Below are positions 17,669 through 25,473 of a stretch of 38,013 nucleotides of DNA, in pieces (position 1 is the stretch's first letter; each line of letters begins with the position of its first letter). Under the pieces are notes generated by a model. That model did no database searches. It worked only from the letters and a program-made list of their open reading frames with translations, and was not told the DNA's origin. The stretch comes from Hyphomicrobiales bacterium (GTDB lineage: Bacteria; Pseudomonadota; Alphaproteobacteria; Rhizobiales; Beijerinckiaceae): the NCBI GenBank assembly GCA_900470095.1, contig UBZM01000093.1, positions 1-38,013 of the forward strand, given 5' to 3'. The position numbers and the translations under genes are program-made.

Positions 17669-18078
17669 TGGAACTGATCAGCACACCCCTCCATGCGCTT
17701 GCCCATGCCCGCTCCGGCGACAAGGGCAACCGCCTGAATATCGCGCTGGTCTGCCGCCACCCGGCGCTCTTCCCGGTGCTGGCCGCAGAGCTCACGGCCG
17801 ATGTCGTCGCGGAGATCTTTCGGGCGAGAGCACCCTCCCGGGTCGTGCGCTATGAACTGCCCCGGCTGTCAGCCTTCAATTTCGTCCTCGACGATGTTCT
17901 CGACGGCGGCGTCAATGCCAGCCTCGGCCTCGACGGCCATGGCAAGACCCTGTCCTTCCTGCTGCTCGCGGCCTCCGTGCCGGTGCCCAAAGCGGTGCTG
18001 GACGCGATCGCCGGCGAGAGCCCGGCAGCGAGCCCCATTTCGACCCGCCATCCCCAAAACCCTGGAGGCCCGCGATGA
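17668..18078 (+). CDS. AtuA C-terminal-type ferredoxin-fold domain protein
   Basis: The 136-residue product starts at an ATG that overlaps the preceding stop codon and begins with the hallmark segment LAHARSGDKGNRLNIAL, as found in the C-terminal domain of full-length AtuA proteins. A second conserved block, YELPRLSAFNFVLDD, follows, with a loose tail rich in Ser, Pro and Gly. It is the detached partner of the preceding DUF1446 protein, and the two almost certainly form one complex or active site. It overlaps the following M20 gene by four bases (ATGA), so translation of the three is probably coupled. The biochemical activity is unknown. Confidence 0.85.
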   Translation: MELISTPLHALAHARSGDKGNRLNIALVCRHPALFPVLAAELTADVVAEIFRARAPSRVVRYELPRLSAFNFVLDDVLDGGVNASLGLDGHGKTLSFLLLAASVPVPKAVLDAIAGESPAASPISTRHPQNPGGPR

Positions 18079-19490
18079 GCGCGCAGCCCGTCGTCGATCA
18101 TCTGCTCGCCCGGCACGATGCCGTACTGGACCGGCTGAATGCCTTCCTGAGGCTGCCGAGCGTCAGCACCGATCCGGCCTATGCGCAGGGCATGCAGGAC
18201 ACGCGCGAGTTTCTGCTCGACTGGCTCAGGGAGATCGGGCTCTCGGATGTCCAGCTGCTCGATGGCGGCGGCCAGCCGGCAGTCTACGGCACCTGGCTTG
18301 GCGCGCCCGGCGCCCCAACGATCATCATCTACGGCCATTACGATGTGCAGCCGCCTGATCCGCTGGCGCTCTGGAAGACGTCGCCCTTCGAGCCGACGAC
18401 CCGCGACGGCAGGCTTTATGCGCGCGGCGCGTCCGATGTGAAGGGCTCGACCACGATCGCCATCGAGACGGTCGCGGCCTTCCTCGCGGTCAACGGCCGT
18501 TGCCCGGTCAATATCAAGCTCTTCATCGAGGGCGAGGAGGAGACCGGCAGCCCGAGCCTGCATGCCATCGTCGAGCGCTATGGCCCGCTGCTCGAGGCCG
18601 ACGCCATGATCTCCGCCGATGGCGGCCGCGCCAGCCCGAACGTACCGACGATCAATGTCGGGGCGCGCGGGCTGACCAAGCTCGAACTCGTGGTCCGCAC
18701 CGCCGACAAGGAGCTGCATTCCGGCCGCTATGGCGGCGCGGTCCGCAACGCCCTGCACGAACTCGCCGCGATCATCGCAACGCTCCATGACAGGAATGGC
18801 GCGATCGCGATCCCGGCGCTGATGGAGGCCGTGCGCCCGCTCAGCGAGCGGGACCGGCACGACACCGCCGCCCTGCCTTTCGACGAGGCGGCCTTTGTCG
18901 GCGATATCAGCGGCATCGCCGCCGGCGAGCCGGGCTACAGCATCCGCGAGAGACTGACGCTGCGCCCCGCCATCGACGTCAACGGCATGTGGGGCGGCTA
19001 TACCGGCTCCGGCAGCAAGACGGTGATCCCCGACGAGGCGCGCGCCAAGATCACGATCCGTCTCGCACCGGGGCAGGACCCCGACCAGGCGGCGCAGGCG
19101 CTCAAGGAGCATATCCTGGCCGTGGCGCGACCCGGCGTCGCGGTCAGCTTCGAGGCGATCGGCGGCGGCTCGCCGGCCTCGACGCTCGCTGCCGACCACC
19201 CCCTGGTCCAGGCCGCCACGCGCGTCCTCAGGACGACGTCGCAGCAGGAGCCGGTCCATGTCCGGCTCGGCGCGACCGTGCCGATCACCGCGATCTTCAA
19301 GGAGACGCTCGGTCTCGACACGCTGATGTTCGGCTTCAACCTGCCCGACGAGGACGTGCACGCGCCCAACGAGTTCTTCCATCTGGCGTCGATCCCGCTC
19401 GGCCTGCAGGCCTGGCCGATGCTGCTGGAGGAGCTCGGACGTTTTCCCGCCGCAGCGTTTGGAGCTGCCGCTCCGGGCGGGAAGGGCTGA
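18075..19490 (+). CDS. M20-family metallopeptidase (dipeptidase/deacylase type)
   Basis: This 471-residue cytosolic enzyme hydrolyses a dipeptide or N-acyl amino acid with two zinc ions. The metal-binding set is intact: His and Asp in YGHYDVQP, Asp in ARGASDVKG, the catalytic base and ligand in FIEGEEETGSPS, Asp in ISADGGR, and a late His in HAPNEFFHLAS. The middle part is the dimerisation (lid) domain with KELHSGRYGGAVRNALHEL. No signal peptide is present. It lies between the AtuA-type genes and a GGT-fold amidohydrolase and upstream of peptide-type importer genes, so the operon probably releases an amino acid or acyl group from an imported amide. The substrate is not predictable from sequence. 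Confidence 0.92.
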   Translation: MSAQPVVDHLLARHDAVLDRLNAFLRLPSVSTDPAYAQGMQDTREFLLDWLREIGLSDVQLLDGGGQPAVYGTWLGAPGAPTIIIYGHYDVQPPDPLALWKTSPFEPTTRDGRLYARGASDVKGSTTIAIETVAAFLAVNGRCPVNIKLFIEGEEETGSPSLHAIVERYGPLLEADAMISADGGRASPNVPTINVGARGLTKLELVVRTADKELHSGRYGGAVRNALHELAAIIATLHDRNGAIAIPALMEAVRPLSERDRHDTAALPFDEAAFVGDISGIAAGEPGYSIRERLTLRPAIDVNGMWGGYTGSGSKTVIPDEARAKITIRLAPGQDPDQAAQALKEHILAVARPGVAVSFEAIGGGSPASTLAADHPLVQAATRVLRTTSQQEPVHVRLGATVPITAIFKETLGLDTLMFGFNLPDEDVHAPNEFFHLASIPLGLQAWPMLLEELGRFPAAAFGAAAPGGKG

Positions 19491-19494
19491 GCCG

Positions 19495-21102
19495 ATGGCC
19501 GGGATGATCGTCGCAGCCCAGCCCGAGGCCGTCGAAGCCGGGGCGCTGGTTCTCAGGCGCGGCGGCAACGCCGTCGATGCCGCGATCGCCTGCGCCTTCG
19601 TGCAATCCGTCGTCGATCCGCAAATGACCGGCATCGCCGGCTATGGCTCGATGCAGATCTACATGCCCGGCCGCAATGCCCATGAGGTGCTGGAATTCTA
19701 TGCCCGCAGCCCGGCGGCGACCCGTGCCGACATGTGGCAGGACGCGATCATCGGCGAAGCGCCGGACGGCTTCTCCTTCGTGGTCAAGGGCCATGTCAAC
19801 GAGATCGGCTACCAGGCCGTCGGCTCGCCGGGCAACCTGAAGGGATACACCACGGCGCTTGCCGAATACGGCACCATGGATCTCGCCGATATCATGCAGC
19901 CGGCGATCGACTACGCGCGGGGCGGCTTCAGGATCCGGCCCTACATGCATTACTACATGGCGCTGAACCAGTCGGAGCAGGGGCGGGTGCCCAATGAAGA
20001 CCTGCTCCGCTTCAGCGCGACCGGCCGGGAGCTGTATTTCCGGGGCGATGGCAGCCTGAAGCGCCCCGGCGACACCGTCGCCAATCCCGACCTTGCCCGC
20101 ACCCTGGAGCGGATCGCGGCTGCCGGCCCCGAGATCTTCTATCGCGGCGAGATCGCCGAGCAGATCGCCGCCGACATGAAGGCGAATGGCGGCCTGCTCG
20201 CCTATGAGGACCTGGCGAACTACCAGCTGCGGCGGTCGAAGCCGGTCTGGGGCAGCTATCGCGGCCACCGCATCGCCAGCGTCCAGCCGCCCGGCGGCGG
20301 CGTCTCGCTGATCCAGCTGCTGCATGTCCTCGAGAACTTCCCGCTCGGCGAGCTCGAGCATAATGGCGGCGAGCATCTGCGCATCCTGACCGAGGCGCTG
20401 ATGCGGGTGACGGCCGACAAGGATGCGCATATCGGCGATCCCGATTTCGTCGAGGTGCCGACCGACCGGCTGCTGGCGAAGGACTATGCCGCGACGCTGG
20501 CGCAGAGCATCCGCCGGGGCGAGCGCGGCGCCATCGAGCGCATGAAGCTGAAGCCCGAGGCCAACGACACCACGCAGGTCTGCGTCGTCGATGGCGAGGG
20601 CAATGCGGTGACGCTCACCCACACGCTCAACATCCCGAGCGGCGTCATCAGCGATGGGCTCGGCTTCATGTATAACGGGCTGATGAGCGCCTTCGACCCG
20701 CGGCCCGGCCGGCCGGGCTCGCTGGCGCCGAACAAGGGCCGCACCAGCTCGCAGATGCCGAGCATCGTCTTCAAGGACGACAAGCCCTTCATCGTCATCG
20801 GCGCGCCGGGCGGCACCGCGATCCTGCCGGCGATGGCGCAGGGCATCAGCAACATCATCGATTTCGGCATGCCGGTCTTCGATGCCGTGGCGGCGCCGCG
20901 GATCAGCGTGACCAGCAACAGCATCGATATCTCGAACCGGATCCCGCGCTATGTCGCCCAGGAGCTGGAGCGGCAGGGCTATCGCGTCGCGCGCTCCTAC
21001 CAGGGCTTCGCCTTCGCGGCGCTGCATGCGGTGCTCGCCGATGCCGGGCGCCTGTCGGCCGGCGCCGACCCGCAGCGCGACGGCATGTGGCTGAGCGGCT
21101 GA
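19495..21102 (+). CDS. GGT-fold Ntn amidohydrolase (gamma-glutamyltransferase family), cytosolic
   Basis: The 535-residue protein starts 4 bp after the M20 stop with GAAGGG upstream. It follows the GGT fold from the first strand (RRGGNAVDAAIACAF) to TSSQMPSIVFKD and IGAPGGTAIL. The self-cleavage and nucleophile residue is Thr359 in NDTTQVCVVDGEGN, so it should mature into two subunits. By eye against E. coli GGT, the carboxylate-binding Arg (Arg114) falls on Tyr in EFYARSP, and the amino-group-binding Asp (Asp433) region reads LMSAFD with no Asp at that place. The substrate may therefore not be a gamma-glutamyl compound; oxamate amidohydrolase is a known precedent for such change. No signal peptide is seen, unlike classical periplasmic GGT. 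Confidence 0.88.
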   Translation: MAGMIVAAQPEAVEAGALVLRRGGNAVDAAIACAFVQSVVDPQMTGIAGYGSMQIYMPGRNAHEVLEFYARSPAATRADMWQDAIIGEAPDGFSFVVKGHVNEIGYQAVGSPGNLKGYTTALAEYGTMDLADIMQPAIDYARGGFRIRPYMHYYMALNQSEQGRVPNEDLLRFSATGRELYFRGDGSLKRPGDTVANPDLARTLERIAAAGPEIFYRGEIAEQIAADMKANGGLLAYEDLANYQLRRSKPVWGSYRGHRIASVQPPGGGVSLIQLLHVLENFPLGELEHNGGEHLRILTEALMRVTADKDAHIGDPDFVEVPTDRLLAKDYAATLAQSIRRGERGAIERMKLKPEANDTTQVCVVDGEGNAVTLTHTLNIPSGVISDGLGFMYNGLMSAFDPRPGRPGSLAPNKGRTSSQMPSIVFKDDKPFIVIGAPGGTAILPAMAQGISNIIDFGMPVFDAVAAPRISVTSNSIDISNRIPRYVAQELERQGYRVARSYQGFAFAALHAVLADAGRLSAGADPQRDGMWLSG

Positions 21103-21158
21103 GCCGGAACGAAGCGGCCAGCAGACCTAATTCCAGTCAATCGATCATGAGGACCCCG

Positions 21159-22736
21159 ATGAGCGCATCACTGAAAATCTGGCTTGCGGCGACGCTGCTG
21201 ACGACGGGGCTCGGCCTCGCGCCCGCACAGGCGGCCCCGCTGCGGATCGCGATCGGCGGCGCCTTCACTTCGATCGACCCGCATTTCTACAATGCCACGC
21301 CCAATCATTCCGTCGCGATGCATGTCTTCGACCGCCTTGTCGACCGCGCGCCCGATGTCAGCCTGAAGCCCGGCCTCGCCCTGAGCTGGACGCCGGTCTC
21401 CGACACGGTCTGGGAGTTCAAGCTGCGTCCCGGCGTGACCTGGCATGACGGCAAGCCCTTCACCGCCGACGATGTCGCCTTCACCTATCAGCGCGCTCGC
21501 AACGTCCCCAACAGCCCCGGTGGCTTCGGCGGCTTCCTGCGCGCCGTGAAGACGGTCGAGGTCGTCGATCCGCTGACGCTGCGCATCGACACCGGCGAGC
21601 CGGCCCCCAACCTGCCGCGCGAGCTCGCCTTCGTGCCGATCGTCTCGCGCCATGTCGGCGAGACCGCCACGACCGAGGACTATAATTCCGGCAAGGCCGC
21701 CATCGGTACCGGCCCCTATAAATTCGTCAGCCAGACCCCGGGCGACCGGGTCGAGTTCGTCCGCAATGACGCCTGGTGGGGCCCCAAGCAGGACTGGGAC
21801 AAGGTCACGCTGCGGATGATCACCAATTCCGGTGCACGGGTCGCGGCCGTCCTGGCGGGCGATGTCGACATCATCGACACGCCGCCCGTCGGCGATCTCG
21901 AGAAGCTGAAGGCGGATCCGCGCGTCGCTGTCGCCACCACGGAAGGGCTGCGCGTCATCTATCTCGCGCTGAATTCGCTCGAGCCGGGTGCCGCCACCGT
22001 CACCGGCAATGACGGCAAGCCGCTGCCGAAGAACCCGCTGCTCGATCTCAAGGTGCGCCAGGCGCTGTCCATCGCGATCAACCGCGAGGGCCTGGCCGAC
22101 CGGATCATGCAGAAGACGGCCCGGCCGACCGGCCAGTGGCTGCCCGCCGGCACCTATTCCTATGCCAAGAGCGTCGCGGTTCCCGCCAATGACCCCAACA
22201 AGGCCAAGGCGCTGCTGAAGGAGGCGGGCTTCCCGGACGGGTTCAAGATCACGCTCTTCACGCCCAATGACCGCTACCCCAACGATGCGGCAACCGCGCA
22301 GGCGGTCGCCCAGATGTGGACGCGGATCGGCGTCAAGACCGCGGTCGAGACGCTGCCTTGGAGCGCCTATGCGACGCGCGGCGGCAAGCAGGAATTCGGC
22401 GCCGGACTCTGGGGCTGGGGCAGCCCGACGGGCGAGGCCGGCTACCTGCTCTCGAACGTGCTCGCCAGCAACAATCCCTCCAAGGGCCTCGGCGTGTTCA
22501 ATTACGGGCGCTATGCGAACCCGACGCTCGATGCGCAGATCGTCCAGGCGCTGGCGACGATCGACGACGGCAAGCGCGAGCAGCTGCTCGTCGGCGCGGT
22601 CGAGACGGCGGCGCGCGAGGTGCCGATCATCCCGCTCTTCATCCTCGACAACGCCTGGGTCACCCGCAAGGGCATCGTCATCGACCCGCGCCGCGACGAG
22701 CGCACGCTGGCGTTGGATGCCCGCCAGGCCAAATAA
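21159..22736 (+). CDS. ABC importer solute-binding protein, family 5 (peptide/opine/nickel type)
   Basis: The 525-residue periplasmic protein captures the substrate for the two permeases that follow. The signal peptide is residues 1-25 (SLKIWLAATLL... ending PAQA). Family 5 features follow: ALSWTPVSDTVWEFKLRPGV, WHDGKPFTADDVAFTYQRARN, GTGPYKFVS, NDAWWG, and the late VFNYGRYANPTLD. The start at 21159 has GAGG 6 bases upstream; an ATG at 21147 would add four residues that overlap that site. Family 5 proteins bind peptides, opines, glutathione, nickel chelates and other organic molecules, so the ligand is open. Next to a GGT-fold enzyme and an M20 peptidase, an amide-linked compound is plausible. 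Confidence 0.92.
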   Translation: MSASLKIWLAATLLTTGLGLAPAQAAPLRIAIGGAFTSIDPHFYNATPNHSVAMHVFDRLVDRAPDVSLKPGLALSWTPVSDTVWEFKLRPGVTWHDGKPFTADDVAFTYQRARNVPNSPGGFGGFLRAVKTVEVVDPLTLRIDTGEPAPNLPRELAFVPIVSRHVGETATTEDYNSGKAAIGTGPYKFVSQTPGDRVEFVRNDAWWGPKQDWDKVTLRMITNSGARVAAVLAGDVDIIDTPPVGDLEKLKADPRVAVATTEGLRVIYLALNSLEPGAATVTGNDGKPLPKNPLLDLKVRQALSIAINREGLADRIMQKTARPTGQWLPAGTYSYAKSVAVPANDPNKAKALLKEAGFPDGFKITLFTPNDRYPNDAATAQAVAQMWTRIGVKTAVETLPWSAYATRGGKQEFGAGLWGWGSPTGEAGYLLSNVLASNNPSKGLGVFNYGRYANPTLDAQIVQALATIDDGKREQLLVGAVETAAREVPIIPLFILDNAWVTRKGIVIDPRRDERTLALDARQAK

Positions 22737-22784
22737 CACGAGCCAAGTAACCCGAGCCAAGTAACACGAGCCAAGTAACTCGAG
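22729..22784. repeat. Four tandem 14-bp repeats between binding-protein and permease genes
   Basis: The unit CCAAgTAACnCGAG is present four times without gaps: 22729-22742, 22743-22756, 22757-22770 and 22771-22784. The first copy has A in place of the G and contains the stop codon (TAA) of the binding-protein gene. The other copies differ only at one position (C, A, T). Each copy carries TAA, and the 14-bp period shifts the frame, so all three frames are stopped. The next gene starts 48 bp downstream. Confidence 0.92.
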
Positions 22785-22832
22785 CATCGACATCGCGGCG
22801 GACCGGCACGGTCCGTCGCCCGGGGACATCTA

Positions 22833-23801
22833 ATGATTGCCTGGTTCGCCCAACGACTTCTGCAGGCTTTCGCGGTCGTGCTCGCCATGACCGTGATCGT
22901 CTTCGTCGGCGTCAACGTGATCGGCGATCCGGTTGCCGTGCTGGTTCCGCCCGATGCCGACCAGGCGGAGCGCCTGCGCGTGGTCGCGGCCTTCGGGCTC
23001 GACCGGCCGCTCTGGCAGCAATATCTCTCCTTCCTCGGCGGCGCGGTCAGGGGCGATCTCGGACGCAGCTTCGTCTTCAACGAGCCGGCGCTGCGGGTCA
23101 TCCTGCAGCGCATGCCCGCGACGCTCGAGCTGGCGCTCGCCGCCATGCTGCTCTCGGTGGTGATCGGCATTCCGCTCGGCCTCTATGCCGGCGTCCGGCC
23201 GAACTCGCCGGTGGCGAAGACGATGATGGCCGGCTCGATCCTGGGCTTCTCGCTGCCCAGCTTCTGGGTCGGGCTGCTGCTGATCATGGTCTTTGCGGTG
23301 CAGCTGAGCTGGCTGCCGGCCGGCGGCCGCGGACCGACGCGCGAATTGCTCGGGCTGCAATGGTCGTTTCTGACGCTAGAGGGCCTGCGCCATCTCATCC
23401 TGCCGGCCCTGAACCTCGCTTTGTTCAAGATCTCGCTGGTGATGCGGCTGGTGCGGGCCGAGACCCGCGAGATCATTCCGCAGGACTATATCCGCACGGC
23501 CCGCGCCAAGGGCCTTGGCGAGAGCGCGATCCTGCGGGTCCATCTCCTCAAGAACATCCTGATCCCCGTCGTTACCATCGTCGGGCTGGAATTCGGCTCG
23601 GTGATCGCCTTCTCGGTGGTGACGGAGACGATCTTCGCCTGGCCGGGCATGGGCAAGCTGATCATCGACAGCATCAACCTGCTCGATCGCCCGATGATCG
23701 TCGCCTATCTCATGGTCATCGTCGTGCTGTTCGTCGTCATCAATCTCGTGGTCGACCTGATCTACACGGCGCTCGATCCGCGCGTCCGGCTCGAGAACTG
23801 A
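22833..23801 (+). CDS. DppB-type ABC permease
   Basis: The 322-residue inner-membrane protein has six predicted helices and the hallmarks of peptide-class permeases. The first helix is at residues 8-30. FGLDRPLWQQYLSFLGGAVRGDLGRS follows, split here as two family motifs joined by a short loop. The coupling (EAA) loop reads YIRTARAKGLGESAILRVH and would touch the ATPase. The next permease gene follows 26 bp after the stop. Family length is normal. It pairs with the family 5 binding protein upstream and the DppC-like permease downstream. No ATPase gene follows, so the ATP-hydrolysing subunits must come from elsewhere. Confidence 0.92.
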   Translation: MIAWFAQRLLQAFAVVLAMTVIVFVGVNVIGDPVAVLVPPDADQAERLRVVAAFGLDRPLWQQYLSFLGGAVRGDLGRSFVFNEPALRVILQRMPATLELALAAMLLSVVIGIPLGLYAGVRPNSPVAKTMMAGSILGFSLPSFWVGLLLIMVFAVQLSWLPAGGRGPTRELLGLQWSFLTLEGLRHLILPALNLALFKISLVMRLVRAETREIIPQDYIRTARAKGLGESAILRVHLLKNILIPVVTIVGLEFGSVIAFSVVTETIFAWPGMGKLIIDSINLLDRPMIVAYLMVIVVLFVVINLVVDLIYTALDPRVRLEN

Positions 23802-23827
23802 GCGATGGGACCTTGCAGGTGAACACC

Positions 23828-24775
23828 ATGCCAACCTTGCGTTCCACCGCCCCGGACACGGCTGCGCCGGACTTGGCCGCCCCGGACTTGGCGCCCGCCA
23901 CGCGGCGCACCCCGCTGCAGCGCTTCCTGAGGGCCTTTGCCGCCTCGCGCCTGGCCGTGCTCGGCCTCATTCTGCTCTGCGCGATCATCGCTCTCGCGCT
24001 CGTGGCGCCGTGGATTGCGCCGCAGAATCCCTATGACCTGATGCAGCTCGACATCATGGACGGGCAACTGCCGCCCGGATCGGTCTCGGCCACGGGCATG
24101 ACCTACTGGCTCGGCACCGACGATCAGGGCCGCGACATGCTGTCGGGCATTCTCTACGGCCTGCGCATCTCCCTGCTGGTCGGCCTGACCTCGGCGCTGG
24201 CGGCAGCCGCCATCGGCACGACGCTCGGGCTCATCGCAGCCTATGCGGGCGGCCGCACCGGCACCGCGATCATGCGCGTGGTCGACCTGCAGCTCTCCTT
24301 CCCGACGATCCTGGTCGCCCTGATGATCCTGGCCTTTCTCGGCAAGGGCGTCGTCAACGTCATCCTGGCGCTCATCATCGTCGAATGGGCCGCCTATGCC
24401 CGCATCGCCCGCGCCAGTGCGATGGTGCAGCGGCGCAAGGAATATATCGAGGCGGCAATCTGCCAGGGCGCGTCGTCGCTGCGCATCCTGTTCCGGCACC
24501 TGCTGCCGAACTGCCTGCCGCCCCTGATGGTGATCGCCACGGTCCAGATCGCGCGCGCCATCGCGCTGGAGGCGACCCTGTCCTTCCTCGGCCTCGGTGT
24601 CCCGATCACCGAGCCCAGCCTCGGCCTGCTGATCTCCAATGGCTATCAGCACATGCTGTCGGGAAAATTCTGGATCAGCTTCTATCCCGGCGTGGCGCTG
24701 CTGATCACGGTGGTCGCGATCAACCTGATCGGCGATCAGCTCAGGGATGTCCTCAATCCGCGCGCGCAGGCCTGA
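23828..24775 (+). CDS. DppC-type ABC permease
   Basis: The 315-residue partner of the preceding permease has a long cytoplasmic N-terminus rich in Ala, Pro and Asp with a short internal duplication (TAAPDLAAPDLAP), and then about six membrane helices. DppC features are IAPQNPYDLMQL, GTDDQGRDMLSGILYGLRIS, and the coupling loop YIEAAICQGASSLRILFRHL. I take the ATG at 23828, with AGGTG about 8 bases upstream; a GTG at 23819 is also possible. This is the last gene of the operon. No DppD/DppF-type ATPase follows: the next gene is an unrelated small acidic protein after about 100 bp. Confidence 0.92.
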   Translation: MPTLRSTAPDTAAPDLAAPDLAPATRRTPLQRFLRAFAASRLAVLGLILLCAIIALALVAPWIAPQNPYDLMQLDIMDGQLPPGSVSATGMTYWLGTDDQGRDMLSGILYGLRISLLVGLTSALAAAAIGTTLGLIAAYAGGRTGTAIMRVVDLQLSFPTILVALMILAFLGKGVVNVILALIIVEWAAYARIARASAMVQRRKEYIEAAICQGASSLRILFRHLLPNCLPPLMVIATVQIARAIALEATLSFLGLGVPITEPSLGLLISNGYQHMLSGKFWISFYPGVALLITVVAINLIGDQLRDVLNPRAQA

Positions 24776-24882
24776 GAGCAGAGCCCGCCAGGCCCGCGCG
24801 TGCCGTCGGTCATCAGGTCGTCCGCGCCCCGGCTCACGCAGTTGATTTGAGTCGCCGCGGTCCCGGGGGTACATTCAGCGGC

Positions 24883-25152
24883 ATGACCGATGACTTTCCT
24901 GACATTCTCCGCTCGCCGCTCTGCCAGACCGTCACCCGCGATGGTGTGACGGTGCAGGTCGAGATCTATCGTCTCGCGGACAGCGAGGGCTGGACGCTCG
25001 AGCTTGTCGATGAAGATGGCGGGTCGACCGTCTGGGAAGAGACCTTCGCGACCGACGCTGCGGCCTTGGCCGAATTCAATGAAGGGCTGGAGGAACTCGG
25101 GCTCGCTGGTTTGATCGACCCGGAAGGGGACGGAGAAGCGACGGTGCATTAG
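24883..25152 (+). CDS. Small acidic protein of unknown function
   Basis: The 89-residue product starts at the ATG at 24883, about 107 bp after the permease stop. It is very acidic (many Asp and Glu, such as LVDEDGGSTVWEE and FNEGLEELGLAG) and reads as a compact beta-alpha cytosolic protein with no signal peptide or membrane segment. I do not recognise a family. The even codon use and lack of low-complexity sequence suggest a real gene. The gap from the importer operon and lack of an obvious ribosome site leave its transcription unit open. Confidence 0.6.
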   Translation: MTDDFPDILRSPLCQTVTRDGVTVQVEIYRLADSEGWTLELVDEDGGSTVWEETFATDAAALAEFNEGLEELGLAGLIDPEGDGEATVH

Positions 25153-25473
25153 GACCGAAACTCCTGCTTGGCGACCGGGTCTGATCGGGCGCTGCGTCGC
25201 CCCGGACGAAGAAGGCCCGCTTCCGGGCGATGGTCTGCTCTGCCTCCGGCGCGAGCCGCACCAGTCGATTGGCACAGGCGAAAAGCCGTATGTTGCATGG
25301 CGCCGCCATGGCGATCGTCCGACAGTCCCGCCCCATCGATGGCCGATCCGTCGCCCGGCTCCTTCGCCTCTTCCCTTTGAAATTAACTTTCTGTTAAGAC
25401 TTTCGGCGTCCTTTCCGATGACGATGGTCCGCCGGCTCAGGCAGACCGAAGCCCGAAATCAGGAGGTTGCCGC
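25153..25473. other. 321-bp intergenic region containing a CtrA-type box
   Basis: No gene is seen. The last 100 bp are AT-richer than the surroundings and hold the TTAA-N7-TTAA site at 25383-25397 and the leader of the hydrolase gene, including AGGAGG just before its ATG. The first 200 bp show nothing I can support. Confidence 0.6.
25383..25397. promoter_or_regulatory. CtrA-type binding site (TTAA-N7-TTAA)
   Basis: TTAACTTTCTGTTAA matches the TTAA-N7-TTAA consensus of CtrA, the cell-cycle master regulator of alphaproteobacteria, and is also a perfect 5-bp dyad (TTAAC/GTTAA). It lies 77 bp upstream of the SleB-type hydrolase start. I found no second such site near a gene start in the window. 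Confidence 0.6.

Noticed and set aside
17850..21027. Long minus-strand open frames opposite the M20 and GGT-fold genes (594 and 563 codons).
   Set aside because: They are mirror frames of GC-rich coding DNA: Arg/Ala/Asp-rich with no domain, and the plus strand has clear families with intact motifs.
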